Positions 26,491 to 36,119 of a stretch of DNA of 64,000 nt are shown piece by piece (positions within the stretch are counted from its first letter, which is position 1; each line of letters opens with the position of its first letter). The stretch covers positions 1,612,001-1,676,000 of the forward strand of contig NZ_MBQE01000001.1 of the NCBI RefSeq assembly GCF_001696535.1, read 5' to 3'. The position numbers and the translations under genes are program-made. Below the pieces are notes generated by a model. That model was not told the origin of the DNA, did no database searches, and worked only from the letters and a program-made list of their open reading frames with translations. Source of the DNA: Stappia indica. Its GTDB lineage: Bacteria; Pseudomonadota; Alphaproteobacteria; Rhizobiales; Stappiaceae.

Positions 26491-27581
26491 GCGCGCCGCT
26501 CGCCTCCCTGCCGGCCGCCGACGGCTTCCGCATGCCCGGCGAGTTCGCGCCCCATTCCGGCTGCTGGATGGCCTGGCCGGAGCGGCCCGACAACTGGCGC
26601 GAGGGCGCCGGCCCCGCCCGCCGCGCCTTCGCCGCGATTGCCGCCGCGATCCATGCCAGCGATCCGGTCACCGTGACAGTCTCCTCGGCGCAGGCTCGCG
26701 AGAGCGCGCAGGCCCTGCTGCCCGCCGGCATCCGCATTCTCGATATTCCCTCGAACGATTGCTGGATGCGCGACATCGGGCCGACCTTCCTCACCGGTCC
26801 GGGCGGCAGGATCCGCGCCGTCGACTGGCGCTTCAACGCCTGGGGCGGCGAGGTGAACGGCCTTTACGCCCCCTTCGACCTGGACGATGCCATGGCCGCG
26901 CGTATTGCCGAGGTGGAAGGGGTCGAGCGCTACCGCGCTCCCTTGGTGCTGGAGGGCGGCGCGATCCATGTCGATGGCGAAGGCACCGTCTTCACCACCG
27001 CCGAATGCCTGCTGTCGGCGGGCCGAAATCCGCAGATGACCAGGGCCGAAATCGAACAGGGGCTGAAGGACTGGCTCGGCGCCACCACCGTCGTCTGGCT
27101 GCCGCGCGGCGTCCATCTCGACGAAACCGACGGCCATGTCGACAACCTGCTGCATGTCTGCGCGCCCGGCACCGTTGCCCTCACCTGGACGGAGGACAAG
27201 GGCGACCCGCAATACGAACGCTCGGCCGAGGCGCTGGAGCATCTTTCCGCCTGCCGCGATGCGCGCGGTCGCCCCTTGCGCATCGTCCGCCTGCCGATGC
27301 CCGGCCCGCTCCACATGAGCGCGGAGGAAGCGGCCGGCATCGCCGCCGGCGACAACGGCATGGCCCGCAGTGCCGGCGAGCGGCTCGCCGGCAGCTACGC
27401 CAATTTCTACATCGCCAACACGCGCGTGGTGTTTCCCCTGCTCGACGAGCGGACCGACGCTGAGGCCGCCGCCATCCTCGCGGAGCTGTTTCCGGGGCGC
27501 GAGATCGTCGGCGTGCCGGGGCGCGAGGTGCTGCTCGGCGGCGGCAACATCCACTGCATCACCCAGCAGGTCCCGGCCTGA
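26487..27581 (+). CDS. aguA: Agmatine deiminase
   Basis: A 364-aa pentein-fold enzyme that deiminates agmatine to N-carbamoylputrescine and ammonia. Family motifs: MPGEFAPHSGCWMAWPER at the N terminus, NDCWMRDIGPTFL, WRFNAWGG, HVDNLLHV, and the catalytic-Cys motif GGGNIHCITQQ with Cys357. The start overlaps the aguB stop. Together the pair makes putrescine from agmatine. No arginine decarboxylase gene is nearby. Confidence 0.96.
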   Translation: MSAPLASLPAADGFRMPGEFAPHSGCWMAWPERPDNWREGAGPARRAFAAIAAAIHASDPVTVTVSSAQARESAQALLPAGIRILDIPSNDCWMRDIGPTFLTGPGGRIRAVDWRFNAWGGEVNGLYAPFDLDDAMAARIAEVEGVERYRAPLVLEGGAIHVDGEGTVFTTAECLLSAGRNPQMTRAEIEQGLKDWLGATTVVWLPRGVHLDETDGHVDNLLHVCAPGTVALTWTEDKGDPQYERSAEALEHLSACRDARGRPLRIVRLPMPGPLHMSAEEAAGIAAGDNGMARSAGERLAGSYANFYIANTRVVFPLLDERTDAEAAAILAELFPGREIVGVPGREVLLGGGNIHCITQQVPA

Positions 27582-27645
27582 CGGCCGGGCCGCGCGCTCG
27601 CGGGGTCGCATTCCGCAACAACATGCCGTCACGGCAGAATTCTTG

Positions 27646-27660
27646 CTAAGACTTTGTTAA
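27646..27660 (+). promoter_or_regulatory. CtrA-like binding site
   Basis: CTAA-N7-TTAA followed by CC. The CtrA consensus is TTAA-N7-TTAA(C); here one base differs and the spacing is exact. It lies 70 nt before the orphan gene at 27730, beside the flagellar block. That CtrA binds here is inference. Confidence 0.5.
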
Positions 27661-27729
27661 CCGGATTGCGGCGAGACTGGTTCCGAACATCTCGCACTCG
27701 CACAGGCTCAGGGAGCTCATTCCACCGCC

Positions 27730-28086
27730 ATGCCTCTCATCGGAAAATCTTTTGGCGGCGGCTATGGCAGCACCAAGAAGGTGTCCGGCTATCAGCAGAT
27801 CCAGCAGTGGAAGGCCAAGCAGAAGGCCCATTCCCAGAAGTTCCTGAATCAGCAGGCGGTGGCGAGCAACGTCTTTGCCGTCGGGGTCAGCGAAACCCAG
27901 ACCGCCACCGAGATGCTGTTCAACAACGTCGCGGCGCGCGTGAAAAAGGCCGCCCAGGCCAAGCTCGCCGAGCAGAACGAGGGCATCGACAAGGCCATCG
28001 AAAGCCTGGACCTCGCCAAGTCCGACATCAATTCGGACAGCAAGACCGACGAGAAGAAGACCGAAGGCGTCGACGTCACGGTCTGA
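27730..28086 (+). CDS. Small flagellar-block orphan, 118 aa
   Basis: A hydrophilic 118-aa protein starting MPLIGKSFGGGYGSTKK, with no signal peptide or membrane helix. Much of it should be helical (QQIQQWKAKQKAHSQKFLNQ and TATEMLFNNVAARVKKAA), and the tail is charged (KTDEKKTEG). Its coiled nature, position convergent with flhA, CtrA-like site and own terminator suggest a flagellum- or cell-cycle-linked protein. I do not recognise a named family, so the function is open. Confidence 0.75.
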   Translation: MPLIGKSFGGGYGSTKKVSGYQQIQQWKAKQKAHSQKFLNQQAVASNVFAVGVSETQTATEMLFNNVAARVKKAAQAKLAEQNEGIDKAIESLDLAKSDINSDSKTDEKKTEGVDVTV

Positions 28087-28119
28087 CCGCCCGGTCCTCC
28101 ACCCCTGATCGCGTTTTTG

Positions 28120-28144
28120 GCGCTCCGCTTGCGGGGCGCTTTTT
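28120..28144 (+). terminator. Rho-independent terminator
   Basis: Stem GCGCTCCGC/GCGGGGCGC (one G-U pair) with a TT loop, then TTTTT. It ends the 118-aa gene and sits just before the convergent flhA stop. Confidence 0.85.
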
Positions 28145-28146
28145 CG

Positions 28147-30327
28147 TTACACCGATCCGACCGTCTTCAGCCTTGCGCGCGGGTGCACCTCGTTCTGGCT
28201 CATCACCGTCGTGTGGGCACGGAACCGCTCGACGATGGAGCGCACGAAGGGCCGCGTCTGCGGCGAGGTCAGCAGCACCGGCACCTCGCCCAGCTGCGCC
28301 GCCTGCTCGAACGCATCGCGCACCAGGCGGACGAATTCCTGCAGCTTCGACGGCGCCATGGCCAGCGAGCGCTCGTCGCCGTCGCCGACGATGGACTCGA
28401 TGAAGGCCTGCTCCCACTGCGGCGACAGGGCGATCAGCGGCAGGTAGCCGCCCGGCGCCTGGTTCGACGCGGTGATCTGGCGCGCCAGCCGCGAGCGCAC
28501 GTGCTCGGCGATGGTGGCCGGGTTGCGGGTGAAGCCCGTCGCCTCGGCGATGCCTTCCAGGATCGTGCCGAGATCGCGGATCGAGATTCGCTCGGCCAGC
28601 AGCGCCTGCAGCACGCGCTGGATGCCGGAGACAGTGATCAGCGAGGGCACGATGTCCTCCACCAGCTTCGCCTGCTCGCCGGGGATTTCCTTCAGCAGCT
28701 TCTGCACGTCCGCATAGGTCAGCAGCTCGGAGACATTGCCGCGGATCGTCTCGGTCAGGTGCGTCGCCAGCACCGTCGCCGGATCGACGACCGTGTAGCC
28801 GCGCAGCGCCGCATCCTCGCGATACTGCCCCTCCACCCAGGTCGCCGGCAGGCCGAAGGTCGGCTCCGTCGTGTGGGTGCCCGGCAGCTTCACCTGGTTG
28901 CCGCTCGGATCCATGACCATGTAGTGGTTCGGATAGAGCTGGCCGCTGCCGGCCGGCACTTCCTTGACCTTGATGACGTAGTCGTTGGCGCCCAGCTGGA
29001 TGTTGTCGAGGATGCGCACCGGCGGCATAAGGATGCCGAGATCGGAGGCCAGCTGGCGGCGCAGCGCCTTGATCTGCTCGGTCAGCTGGTCGCCTTCCGC
29101 GCTCTGGTTGATCAGGGCCAGCAGCGCATAGCCGAGCTCGATGCGCAGCTCGTCCATCTTCAGCGAATCCGTCACCGGCGGCTCGCTCGGCTTCGGCGGC
29201 TCGGCCGCCGCCACCTCGGCGATGCGCACCTGTTCGGCCGCCACCTTCTGCGTCCTGCCCGAGCGATAGGCGAGATAGCCGGCAAGACCGGCAAGACCGA
29301 GGAACGGGATCATCGGGATGCCCGGCAGCATCGCCAGCGTCACCATGACGAAGGACGACATGCCGAGCGCCTTGGGATAGCCCGAGAGCTGCTGGCCTAG
29401 CGCCTTGTCGGCCGAACCGGCGACGCCCGCCTTCGACACCAGCAGGCCGGCCGCAGTCGAGACGATCAGCGCCGGGATCTGCGAGACGAGGCCGTCGCCC
29501 ACCGTCAGCAGCGTGTAGGACGCCGCCGCCTGGGAGAAGCTCAGCTCCATCTGCGCGACGCCGATGATGATGCCGCCGATCACGTTGATGAAGGTGATCA
29601 GCAGGCCGGCGATGGCATCGCCCCGGACGAATTTCGAGGCACCGTCCATGGCGCCGAAGAACGAGCTCTCGTCCTCCAGCTCGCGGCGACGCTGGCGCGC
29701 CGTCGTCTCGTCGATGAGGCCGGCCGAAAGGTCCGCGTCGATGGCCATCTGCTTGCCGGGCATCGCGTCGAGGGTGAAGCGCGCCGCCACTTCCGCGATA
29801 CGGCCCGAACCCTTGGTGATGACCACGAAGTTCACGATCACCAGGATCGCGAAGACGATGATGCCGATGACGAAATTGCCGCCCATCACGAAGTTGCCGA
29901 AGGCCTGGATGACCTCGCCGGCCGCATCCGTGCCTTCATGGCCGTTGGCCAGGATCAGGCGGGTGGAGGCAAGGTTCAGCGCCAGCCGCAACATGGTCGC
30001 GATCAGCAGCACGGTCGGGAAGGACGAGAACTCCAGCGGCTTCTGGATGAACAGGCCGGTCATCAGGATCAGGACGGAGAAGATGATCGAGATGGCCAGG
30101 AACAGGTCGAGCATCATCGCCGGCATCGGCAGGATGAGCACCACCAGGATGACCATGACGCCGAGAGCCAGCGCGATGTCGCCGCGCCGGATCGTGTCCC
30201 AGATCGCGGCAAGGCTCAGCCCGCCGAGCGCGGGACGGAACCCGCCGCCCCCGCCGGAGCCGCCCGGCGCCGGTGCCTGGGCCGGAACCCGGGCGCCGCC
30301 GCTCTCGCCTGCCGTCACATCGCTCAT
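28147..30327 (-). CDS. flhA: Flagellar biosynthesis protein FlhA
   Basis: A 726-aa component of the flagellar type III export gate. About eight membrane helices fill the first half (for example LALGVMVILVVLILPMPAMM and the SSFPTVLLIATMLRLALN segment). The FHIPEP-type region includes GSGRIAEVAARFTLDAMPGK and MAIDADLSAGLID. The soluble C-terminal half carries the chaperone-substrate docking domain. An extra Gly/Pro/Ala-rich N terminus (about 35 residues) precedes the usual start. It follows flbD by 65 nt on the reverse strand. Confidence 0.97.
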   Translation of the reverse strand: MSDVTAGESGGARVPAQAPAPGGSGGGGGFRPALGGLSLAAIWDTIRRGDIALALGVMVILVVLILPMPAMMLDLFLAISIIFSVLILMTGLFIQKPLEFSSFPTVLLIATMLRLALNLASTRLILANGHEGTDAAGEVIQAFGNFVMGGNFVIGIIVFAILVIVNFVVITKGSGRIAEVAARFTLDAMPGKQMAIDADLSAGLIDETTARQRRRELEDESSFFGAMDGASKFVRGDAIAGLLITFINVIGGIIIGVAQMELSFSQAAASYTLLTVGDGLVSQIPALIVSTAAGLLVSKAGVAGSADKALGQQLSGYPKALGMSSFVMVTLAMLPGIPMIPFLGLAGLAGYLAYRSGRTQKVAAEQVRIAEVAAAEPPKPSEPPVTDSLKMDELRIELGYALLALINQSAEGDQLTEQIKALRRQLASDLGILMPPVRILDNIQLGANDYVIKVKEVPAGSGQLYPNHYMVMDPSGNQVKLPGTHTTEPTFGLPATWVEGQYREDAALRGYTVVDPATVLATHLTETIRGNVSELLTYADVQKLLKEIPGEQAKLVEDIVPSLITVSGIQRVLQALLAERISIRDLGTILEGIAEATGFTRNPATIAEHVRSRLARQITASNQAPGGYLPLIALSPQWEQAFIESIVGDGDERSLAMAPSKLQEFVRLVRDAFEQAAQLGEVPVLLTSPQTRPFVRSIVERFRAHTTVMSQNEVHPRARLKTVGSV

Positions 30328-30392
30328 GCCACGTCCTTCGTCACACCCTGCGGCCCGTGCGGGCCGTCAACCGAACCATCCGTCCGCCGCCC

Positions 30393-31766
30393 TCAGGCGA
30401 CGGCGATCCGCGCCTCGCCCGGACCGGGTACGTTGACCCCTTCGTCGGTATACTGATTCAGCTTGTTGCGCAGCGTGCGAATGGAGATCCCGAGGATCTT
30501 TGCCGCATGGGTGCGGTTGCCGAGGCAATGGTCGAGCGTGTCGAGGATAAGATCCCGCTCCACGTCGGCGACCGTGCGCCCGACAAGGGCCCGGCTGACC
30601 GCCTCCGCCGTCGCCGCGACATCGGCGGCGAGCCGCGCGTCGGCGCTGCGGCCCGGGGCGATCGGGCTGCCGTCCGGCATGCGGATCGCGTCGACGTCGA
30701 TCTCCTCGCCCATCGCCAGCAGGACCGCGCGGTGCATGGTGTTTTCCAGCTCGCGCACGTTGCCCGGCCAGGGATTGGCCAGCAGCATCCGCCGCGCCTC
30801 TTCCGAGATCGGCCGCCGGCGCACGCCGTTCTCGCGGGCATAGCGCTCGACGAAATGCGAGGCCAGCTCGACGATGTCCGTCGGCCGCTCGCGCAGCGGC
30901 GGCAGCTTCAGGTTCACGACGTTGAGGCGGTAGAGCAGGTCCTCGCGGAACGTGCCGGCACGGACCGCCTCGGCAAGGTCGCGGTTGGACGTGGCGATGA
31001 TGCGGATGTCGACGGGCACCGGCTTGCCGCCGCCGACCCGGTCGATCACCCGCTCCTGGATCGCACGCAGCAGCTTCGCCTGCAGCCGCACGTCCATCTC
31101 CGAAATCTCGTCCAGCAGCAGCGTGCCGCCGTTGGCTTCCTCGAACTTGCCGATACGCCGGGCGATGGCGCCGGTGAAGGCGCCCTTCTCATGGCCGAAC
31201 AGCTCCGATTCCAGCAGCTGCTCGGGGATCGCCGCGCAGTTGATGGAAATGAACGGACGGTTGGCGCGGGACGAGCGGGCATGCACGTAGCGGGAGATCA
31301 CCTCCTTGCCCGAGCCGCTTTCGCCGGTCACCAGCACCGAGGCGTCGGACGGGGCGATCTGCTCGGCCAGGCGCACCACGGAGGCCATCGCCGCATCGCG
31401 GTAGATGATGCTCGACTGGTCGCGCGCCACCGCCGCCAGCACCGCGGCGATCATCTCCGGATCCGGCGGCAGCGGGATGTATTCCTTGGCACCGGCCCGG
31501 ATCGCGCCGACCGCCGCCGTCGCGTCCGTCTTCACGCCGCAGGCGACCACCGGCAGATGGAAGCGTTCGCCCTCCAGCCGCTCGATCAGGTCGGCGATGT
31601 CCAGCCCGACATCGGCCATCACCAGGTCGGCGCCGCGCCCGGCGCGCAGCACCTTCAGCATCTCCTCGATCGTCGCCGCATGGGTGACGGAGGCGCCGCG
31701 GTCCATGGCGATCTTCGAGGCGGTGATCAGCTGGCCTTCCAGCGTGCCGACGATCAACAGTCGCAT
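30393..31766 (-). CDS. flbD: Sigma-54-dependent flagellar regulator FlbD
   Basis: A 457-aa bacterial enhancer-binding protein. Residues 1-115 form a receiver-like domain. The usual N-terminal acidic pair is missing (MRLLIVGTLEGQ), which matches FlbD proteins that work without phosphorylation. The AAA+ domain (about 130-350) has Walker A TGESGSGKE, the sigma-54 contact GAFTGA, Walker B GTLLLDEISEMD and the arginine-finger segment. The Fis-type HTH is at the C terminus (NRTHAAKILGISIRTLRNKL). It should activate late sigma-54 flagellar genes. It lies between fliN and flhA. Confidence 0.93.
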   Translation of the reverse strand: MRLLIVGTLEGQLITASKIAMDRGASVTHAATIEEMLKVLRAGRGADLVMADVGLDIADLIERLEGERFHLPVVACGVKTDATAAVGAIRAGAKEYIPLPPDPEMIAAVLAAVARDQSSIIYRDAAMASVVRLAEQIAPSDASVLVTGESGSGKEVISRYVHARSSRANRPFISINCAAIPEQLLESELFGHEKGAFTGAIARRIGKFEEANGGTLLLDEISEMDVRLQAKLLRAIQERVIDRVGGGKPVPVDIRIIATSNRDLAEAVRAGTFREDLLYRLNVVNLKLPPLRERPTDIVELASHFVERYARENGVRRRPISEEARRMLLANPWPGNVRELENTMHRAVLLAMGEEIDVDAIRMPDGSPIAPGRSADARLAADVAATAEAVSRALVGRTVADVERDLILDTLDHCLGNRTHAAKILGISIRTLRNKLNQYTDEGVNVPGPGEARIAVA

Positions 31767-31783
31767 GGGTCTTCTCCTTCCGA

Positions 31784-32131
31784 TCAGCGATCGGACTTGA
31801 TGATTTCCGTCATGGTCACGCCGAGCTTGTCCTCGACGAGGACAACCTCGCCGCGTGCCACCAGACGGTCATTCACATAGATGTCGATGGCCTCGCCGAC
31901 CTTGCGGTCGAGCTTCAGCACCGTGCCCGGCGCCAGCCGCAGCAGTTCGGACACATGCATGCGCGAGTGTCCGAGCACGGCCGAGATCTGCACCGGAACG
32001 TCGAACACCGCCTCCAGATCGGCGGCGCTGCGGGCCTGCGTATAGTCACGCTCGCCTTCGCGGGGAGCGCCTTGCGCTTCCATGTCGGTGAGCTGGAAGC
32101 CGGTTTCCTGCACTTCGTTGGTATCGCTCAT
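31784..32131 (-). CDS. fliN: Flagellar motor switch protein FliN
   Basis: A 115-aa C-ring subunit. The SpoA domain (about 40-115) shows FDVPVQISAVLGHSRMHVSE, LLRLAPGTVLKLDRKVG and VNDRLVARGEVVLVEDKLG. The N-terminal 40 residues are acidic and disordered-looking. It is the switch component that also binds the export ATPase regulator FliH, whose gene is next to it; the ATG overlaps the fliH stop (ATGA). Confidence 0.95.
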   Translation of the reverse strand: MSDTNEVQETGFQLTDMEAQGAPREGERDYTQARSAADLEAVFDVPVQISAVLGHSRMHVSELLRLAPGTVLKLDRKVGEAIDIYVNDRLVARGEVVLVEDKLGVTMTEIIKSDR

Positions 32132-32859
32132 CCGTCACTCCGCTCCTCGGCGGTCTCCTGGTTGAGGGACGCTTTGTGCCCCTTGCCGGCGCGCCGGCCC
32201 TCGAAATAACGCTTGGCGGCCTGATCGACCTGCCGCTCGATCGCCTTGCGGTCGCGCACGATGCCGCCGTCCGCCCATTCGATGCGGCAGTCGCCGGCGG
32301 CGATGTCCGGCTCGCCGAGCAGCACCAGCCGCCCGTCGAAGCCCTTTTCCGCGACCAGCGGGTCGAGCCGCGGCTTCAGCTCGGCCAGGTCGCTGTCGCG
32401 CACGCGGATCACCAGATGCGGCGCCCGCCGCAGCGGCCCCAGGCATTCGGAGATCAGCGCGATGATCTCGCCGAGCGGCTCGCGGGCGATCAGGTGGGCG
32501 CAGATCCGCCGCGCCACCAGAAAAGCCAGCGCCACCGCATCCTTCTCGTGCCGGGCCTGCTCGACGTCGAGCTGGCCGATCAGCGCCGAGACCGATTCCG
32601 CCAGGCGCGCCGCCTCGTCGGCGAGGCGGCCTTCCTCGCTCGTCTGCTGCTCGCCGAGCGCCTCGACGCGCCCGCGCTGGAACGCCGCCTGCTCGGCGAT
32701 GGCCAGCAGCGCCTTGTGCTCGGCCAGCGTGATCGTCGGCTCCACCGGCTCGACGATCTCCTCGACCTCTTCCACCTCGGGAAGCTCGACGGCCGCGAAA
32801 TTGCGGTCGAAGAGGAAACGGTGGACCTTCATGTGCGTGCTCGCCATTCTCGTCGTCAT
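32128..32859 (-). CDS. fliH: Flagellar assembly protein FliH
   Basis: A 243-aa FliH-like regulator of the export ATPase FliI, also tethering it to FliN. A basic N terminus (MKVHRFLFDRNFA) and an acidic Glu/Pro stretch precede a helical region with AEHKALLAIAEQAAFQRGR and then a VATPase E-subunit-like C-terminal half (RRICAHLIAREP, IALISECL, GDCRIEWADGG). ATG at 32859 is used; an ATG four codons later is also possible. The stop overlaps fliN and the gene follows fliG by 12 nt. Confidence 0.9.
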   Translation of the reverse strand: MTTRMASTHMKVHRFLFDRNFAAVELPEVEEVEEIVEPVEPTITLAEHKALLAIAEQAAFQRGRVEALGEQQTSEEGRLADEAARLAESVSALIGQLDVEQARHEKDAVALAFLVARRICAHLIAREPLGEIIALISECLGPLRRAPHLVIRVRDSDLAELKPRLDPLVAEKGFDGRLVLLGEPDIAAGDCRIEWADGGIVRDRKAIERQVDQAAKRYFEGRRAGKGHKASLNQETAEERSDG

Positions 32860-32871
32860 TCCTCAGGCCGC

Positions 32872-33936
32872 TCAGTAGATGATCTCGTCGTCGCCCTTGC
32901 TCTTGGAGAGCATCAGCTCTCCCTTCGCGGCGAGATCCTTGGCCGTTGCGACCATGCCCGACTGAGCCTCGTCGACATCGCGCAGGCGGATCGGTCCGAG
33001 CGCCTCCATGTCGTCCTGCATCATCTTCGCGGCACGCGACGACATGTTGGAGAAGAAGAACTCGCGCACCGATTCCGAGGCGCCCTTGAGCGCGATGGCG
33101 AGACGGTCCTTCTCGACGTTGCGCAGCAGGGTCTGGCAGCTGCCGGCGTCGAGCTTCATCAGGTCGTCGAAGGTGAACATCAGCGTCTTGATGCGTTCGG
33201 CCGAGTCGCGGTTCTCTTCCTCGAGCGCCGCAAGGAACCGGGCCTCGGTCTGGCGGTCGAAATTGTTGAAGATCTCGGCCATCATCTCGTGGCTGTCGCG
33301 CCGCGAGGTGTTGGTCAGGTTCGACATGAACTCGACGCGCAGCGTCTGCTCGACCTTCTCCAGCACTTCCTTCTGGATCGCTTCCATCTTCAGCATGCGC
33401 GAGATCACCTCCAGCGCCAGCTCCTCCGGCAGGATGCCGAGGACCTTGGCGGCATGGTCGGGGTCGATCTTCGACAGCACCACGGCGACGGTCTGCGGGT
33501 ATTCGTTCTTCAGGTAGTTGGCGAGAACGTTCTCCTGCACGTTGGAGAGCTTCTCCCACATGTTGCGGCCGGCCGGGCCGCGGATCTCTTCCATGATCAG
33601 CGACACGCGCTCGCGCGGCAGGAAGCTCGACAGCAGCCGCTCGGTCACGTCGACATTGCCGTTCAGCGCGCCGTTGCTGGAAATCTTGCGCACGAAGTCG
33701 ACGAACAGCTCGTCGAGCATGTTCGGCGTCACCGGGCCCAGCCGCGACATCGCCGCGGAGACCTCGCGCACCTCCATCTCGTCGAGTTGCTCCCAGATGC
33801 GGCGGCCGTGCTTTTCGCCGAGCGCCAGCAGCAGCACTGCGACGCGCTCGACACCCTTGAGGTCGCGCTCCTTCTCGGTCGCGCTGATCGTCAGGTGGTT
33901 GCCTGGGCCGGCCTGGATGCTGCCTGCGATACTCAT
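32872..33936 (-). CDS. fliG: Flagellar motor switch protein FliG
   Basis: A 354-aa rotor protein that contacts FliF, FliM and the MotA stator. Domains: N-terminal FliF-binding part ([20 protein letters not shown]), middle domain with the EHPQ-like region, and C-terminal torque domain ([20 protein letters not shown], then [20 protein letters not shown]). The length is typical. The ATG overlaps the fliF stop (ATGA), so it is coupled to fliF. Confidence 0.96.
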   Translation of the reverse strand: MSIAGSIQAGPGNHLTISATEKERDLKGVERVAVLLLALGEKHGRRIWEQLDEMEVREVSAAMSRLGPVTPNMLDELFVDFVRKISSNGALNGNVDVTERLLSSFLPRERVSLIMEEIRGPAGRNMWEKLSNVQENVLANYLKNEYPQTVAVVLSKIDPDHAAKVLGILPEELALEVISRMLKMEAIQKEVLEKVEQTLRVEFMSNLTNTSRRDSHEMMAEIFNNFDRQTEARFLAALEEENRDSAERIKTLMFTFDDLMKLDAGSCQTLLRNVEKDRLAIALKGASESVREFFFSNMSSRAAKMMQDDMEALGPIRLRDVDEAQSGMVATAKDLAAKGELMLSKSKGDDEIIY

Positions 33937-35561
33937 GCTGCCTCATTCATCCAGCTGCGGATAATTCCGACCGCTTCCTTGGGATAGTCGTCGATGAGCG
34001 CGCCCACCTTGGCGATGGTGGCGACCTGCACGGCGCCCTGCGCCTGTGCCTCTTCCAGCCACTCGATGCGCGGCGTGCCGTCGCCCTCTTCCTCGCCGGA
34101 CCCGGCCGAATGGTCGGCGAGCAGCGCCGGCTCCAGCGGCTGGCCGTCGGCGCCCAGCAGCACGGGAGCGGCTTCTTCTTCCTTGGCCAGGATCCGCTTG
34201 ACCAGCGGGCGCACCGCGAAGAGCGTCAGCAGCAGGGCGATCAGGAACAGCACGCCCAGCTCGACGAAGCGCATCAGGTCGGCGCGGGTGAAGTCGAACA
34301 GGCCGGCCTGCTCGTCGCCCAGCATCGTGTTCGGCGCCTGGGCGAAGCGCAGGTTGACCACGTCGACCTTGTCGCCGCGCCGGTCGTCGAAGCCAACGGC
34401 CGACTGCACCAGGGTCTGGATGCGGGCCAGCTCGTCCTCGGTGCGCGGGGTGTAGACCATGTCGCCGTTCGCGTCCGGCGCATAGACGCCGTCGACCAGC
34501 ACCGCGACGGACAGCCGGCGGATGCCGCCCGCTTCCACCACCTCGGTCTTCACCGACTTGGAGATCTCGTAGTTGACGATTTCCTCGGACTGGTTGGAAA
34601 GGTCGCGGTCGCCGGCATCGCCCGTCTGCTGGTTGCCGCCCGGCACCTGATTGCCGGCGGTGACGGCGCCCTGCCGCCCCTGCGTCGAGGAGTTCTCCTC
34701 GCGCGACTGGGTCGAGCGGACCACCTGTCCTTCCGGGTCGAAGGTCTCCTGGGTTTCGGAAACGCGCGTGTGGTCCAGCTCCAGCGCCACCCGCACCCGC
34801 GAGCGGCCGACGCCGACCACCGAGTTCAGGATCTCCTCGATCTGGTTGCGCAGCCGCGCCTCCATCGACTGGGTGCGCTCCTGCAGCGAGGAGGCGAGGA
34901 AGCCTTCGCCCTCGTCGCCCGCGCCGCTGGCCAGCAGGCGGCCGGTCTCGTCGACGATGGACACGAAATTCGGCTGCAGACCTTCCACGGCGGTCGCCAC
35001 CAGATGCTGGATCGCGCGGATCTGGCCCGGCTCCAGGTCGCCGCGCACCGACAGGACGATGGAGGCGGAGGGCGGCTGCGAATCGCGCTGGAACAGGCGG
35101 CGCTCGGGCAGCACCAGATGGACGCGGGCCGACTTGATGCGGCCGATGGACCGGATCGTACGGACCAGCTCGCCTTCGAGCGCCCGCGTCCGGTTGATGT
35201 TCTGGACGAAGCTGGTGGAGCCGAGCGTGTCGGCCTTGTCGAAGATCTCGTAGCCGACCGAACCGCCGAGCGGCAGGCCCTGCTCGGCCAGCCGCATGCG
35301 GGTGCGGAACACGTCGGCCTCGGGGACCAGCACCGTCGCTCCGTCGTTCTGGATCTGGTAAGGCACCGCCAGGCTGTCGAGCTGGGAAACGATCGCCGAG
35401 GAGTCCTCGAACGTCAGGTCCGTATAGAGCGGCGTCATCTGCGGCGCCGTCACCCGCAGCATGATGAAGGCGAAGACGCCCACCAGGATCGCCGCCACGG
35501 CGCCCATGGCGCCGAGCCGCGCCGGGCCGAGTGCTTTCACAAGATCCGCAAGTCCGTTCAC
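33933..35561 (-). CDS. fliF: Flagellar MS-ring protein FliF
   Basis: A 542-aa MS-ring protein. One membrane helix near the N terminus ([19 protein letters not shown]) and one near the C terminus ([20 protein letters not shown]) enclose the periplasmic ring-building motifs ([31 protein letters not shown]). I chose GTG at 35561 ([17 protein letters not shown]), which matches FliF N termini; a GTG 17 codons upstream is less likely. It heads fliF-G-H-N-flbD-flhA. CtrA-like sites lie upstream. Confidence 0.92.
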   Translation of the reverse strand: MNGLADLVKALGPARLGAMGAVAAILVGVFAFIMLRVTAPQMTPLYTDLTFEDSSAIVSQLDSLAVPYQIQNDGATVLVPEADVFRTRMRLAEQGLPLGGSVGYEIFDKADTLGSTSFVQNINRTRALEGELVRTIRSIGRIKSARVHLVLPERRLFQRDSQPPSASIVLSVRGDLEPGQIRAIQHLVATAVEGLQPNFVSIVDETGRLLASGAGDEGEGFLASSLQERTQSMEARLRNQIEEILNSVVGVGRSRVRVALELDHTRVSETQETFDPEGQVVRSTQSREENSSTQGRQGAVTAGNQVPGGNQQTGDAGDRDLSNQSEEIVNYEISKSVKTEVVEAGGIRRLSVAVLVDGVYAPDANGDMVYTPRTEDELARIQTLVQSAVGFDDRRGDKVDVVNLRFAQAPNTMLGDEQAGLFDFTRADLMRFVELGVLFLIALLLTLFAVRPLVKRILAKEEEAAPVLLGADGQPLEPALLADHSAGSGEEEGDGTPRIEWLEEAQAQGAVQVATIAKVGALIDDYPKEAVGIIRSWMNEAA

Positions 35562-35691
35562 GTGCCCACCCGTCGATGCTGTCGCGGAAACCCTTTGGCG
35601 AGACCGGGCCACCCAGGGCAGCTTCTGGGGATGAGGGGATGGAAAAAAGCCACCCCGGATGGCCGGTAGGCAATTTTTGCCCGCCAGATGG

Positions 35692-35706
35692 TAAACGAGT
35701 GGTTAA
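35692..35706 (-). promoter_or_regulatory. CtrA-like site upstream of fliF
   Basis: Read on the reverse strand it is TTAA-N7-TTTA, one base from the CtrA half-site pair. It lies about 131 nt before the fliF start and overlaps the palindrome TAACGCGCGTTA. In Caulobacter fliF is a CtrA-controlled class II gene, so the match is plausible. Confidence 0.4.
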
Positions 35707-35841
35707 CGCGCGTTAGGAAAGGGTAAATATCTCGGGATTTCCATCGGTTATCGTCGCGAAATGCGAAAGGAGACCGGCAAAATCGACCGGGTACCGTTAA
35801 CCTTTGGCCAATCGTAATGAGTCGCGGCACCGCCCCTCGGC

Positions 35842-35957
35842 CGTCACCCCGGCCAAGCGAAGCGCGCGCCGGGGCCTATTGGTTCCCAGAGCGCCAGCCG
35901 TCTCCCACCGCCCCCTCGTTCGTCATCCCGGGCAAGCGCACGTGCGACCCGGGACCG
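35842..35957. repeat. Two REP-like palindromic elements
   Basis: Two related units: 35842-35877 (core CACCCCGGCCAAGCG, stem CCCCGG/CCGGGG) and 35921-35957 (core CATCCCGGGCAAGCG, stem TCCCGGG/CCCGGGA). Both share GTCAyCCCGGsCAAGCG. This matches the style of repeats scattered through alphaproteobacterial genomes. Confidence 0.6.
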
Positions 35958-36026
35958 GAGAGCCGATGGCGTATGAGGTGAGCTCCCCAATGAGACGGCC
36001 GCCGCTGTGCCTCCCCAGCAAACGCC

Positions 36027-36052
36027 AAAAGGCCGGCATGGCGGCCGGCCTT
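36027..36052 (-). terminator. Rho-independent terminator of sciP
   Basis: On the reverse strand AAGGCCGGC is followed by a 6-nt loop and GCCGGCCTT, then TT, about 68 nt after the sciP stop. Confidence 0.75.
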
Positions 36053-36119
36053 CTGGCAACGTCTTGGGAGTTGATCTGCAGAACGGGCCGTTGCGGGGAA
36101 GCGAGCCGGCCGGGTACGG

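Larger units (their letters stand above)
35562..36119. other. fliF upstream region with REP-like repeats and CtrA-like sites
   Basis: About 558 nt between fliF and sciP, both on the reverse strand. It holds a TTAA-N7-TTTA site (reverse strand, 35692-35706), a perfect 12-bp palindrome TAACGCGCGTTA (35704-35715), two REP-like hairpins (35842-35877 and 35921-35957) and the sciP terminator (36027-36052). No coding sequence is supported. Confidence 0.6.

Noticed and set aside
35669-35686. Sigma-54 promoter before fliF (TGGCGGG...TTGCC on the reverse strand)
   Set aside because: The GG to GC spacing is two bases too long (12 instead of 10); sigma-54 does not tolerate this.
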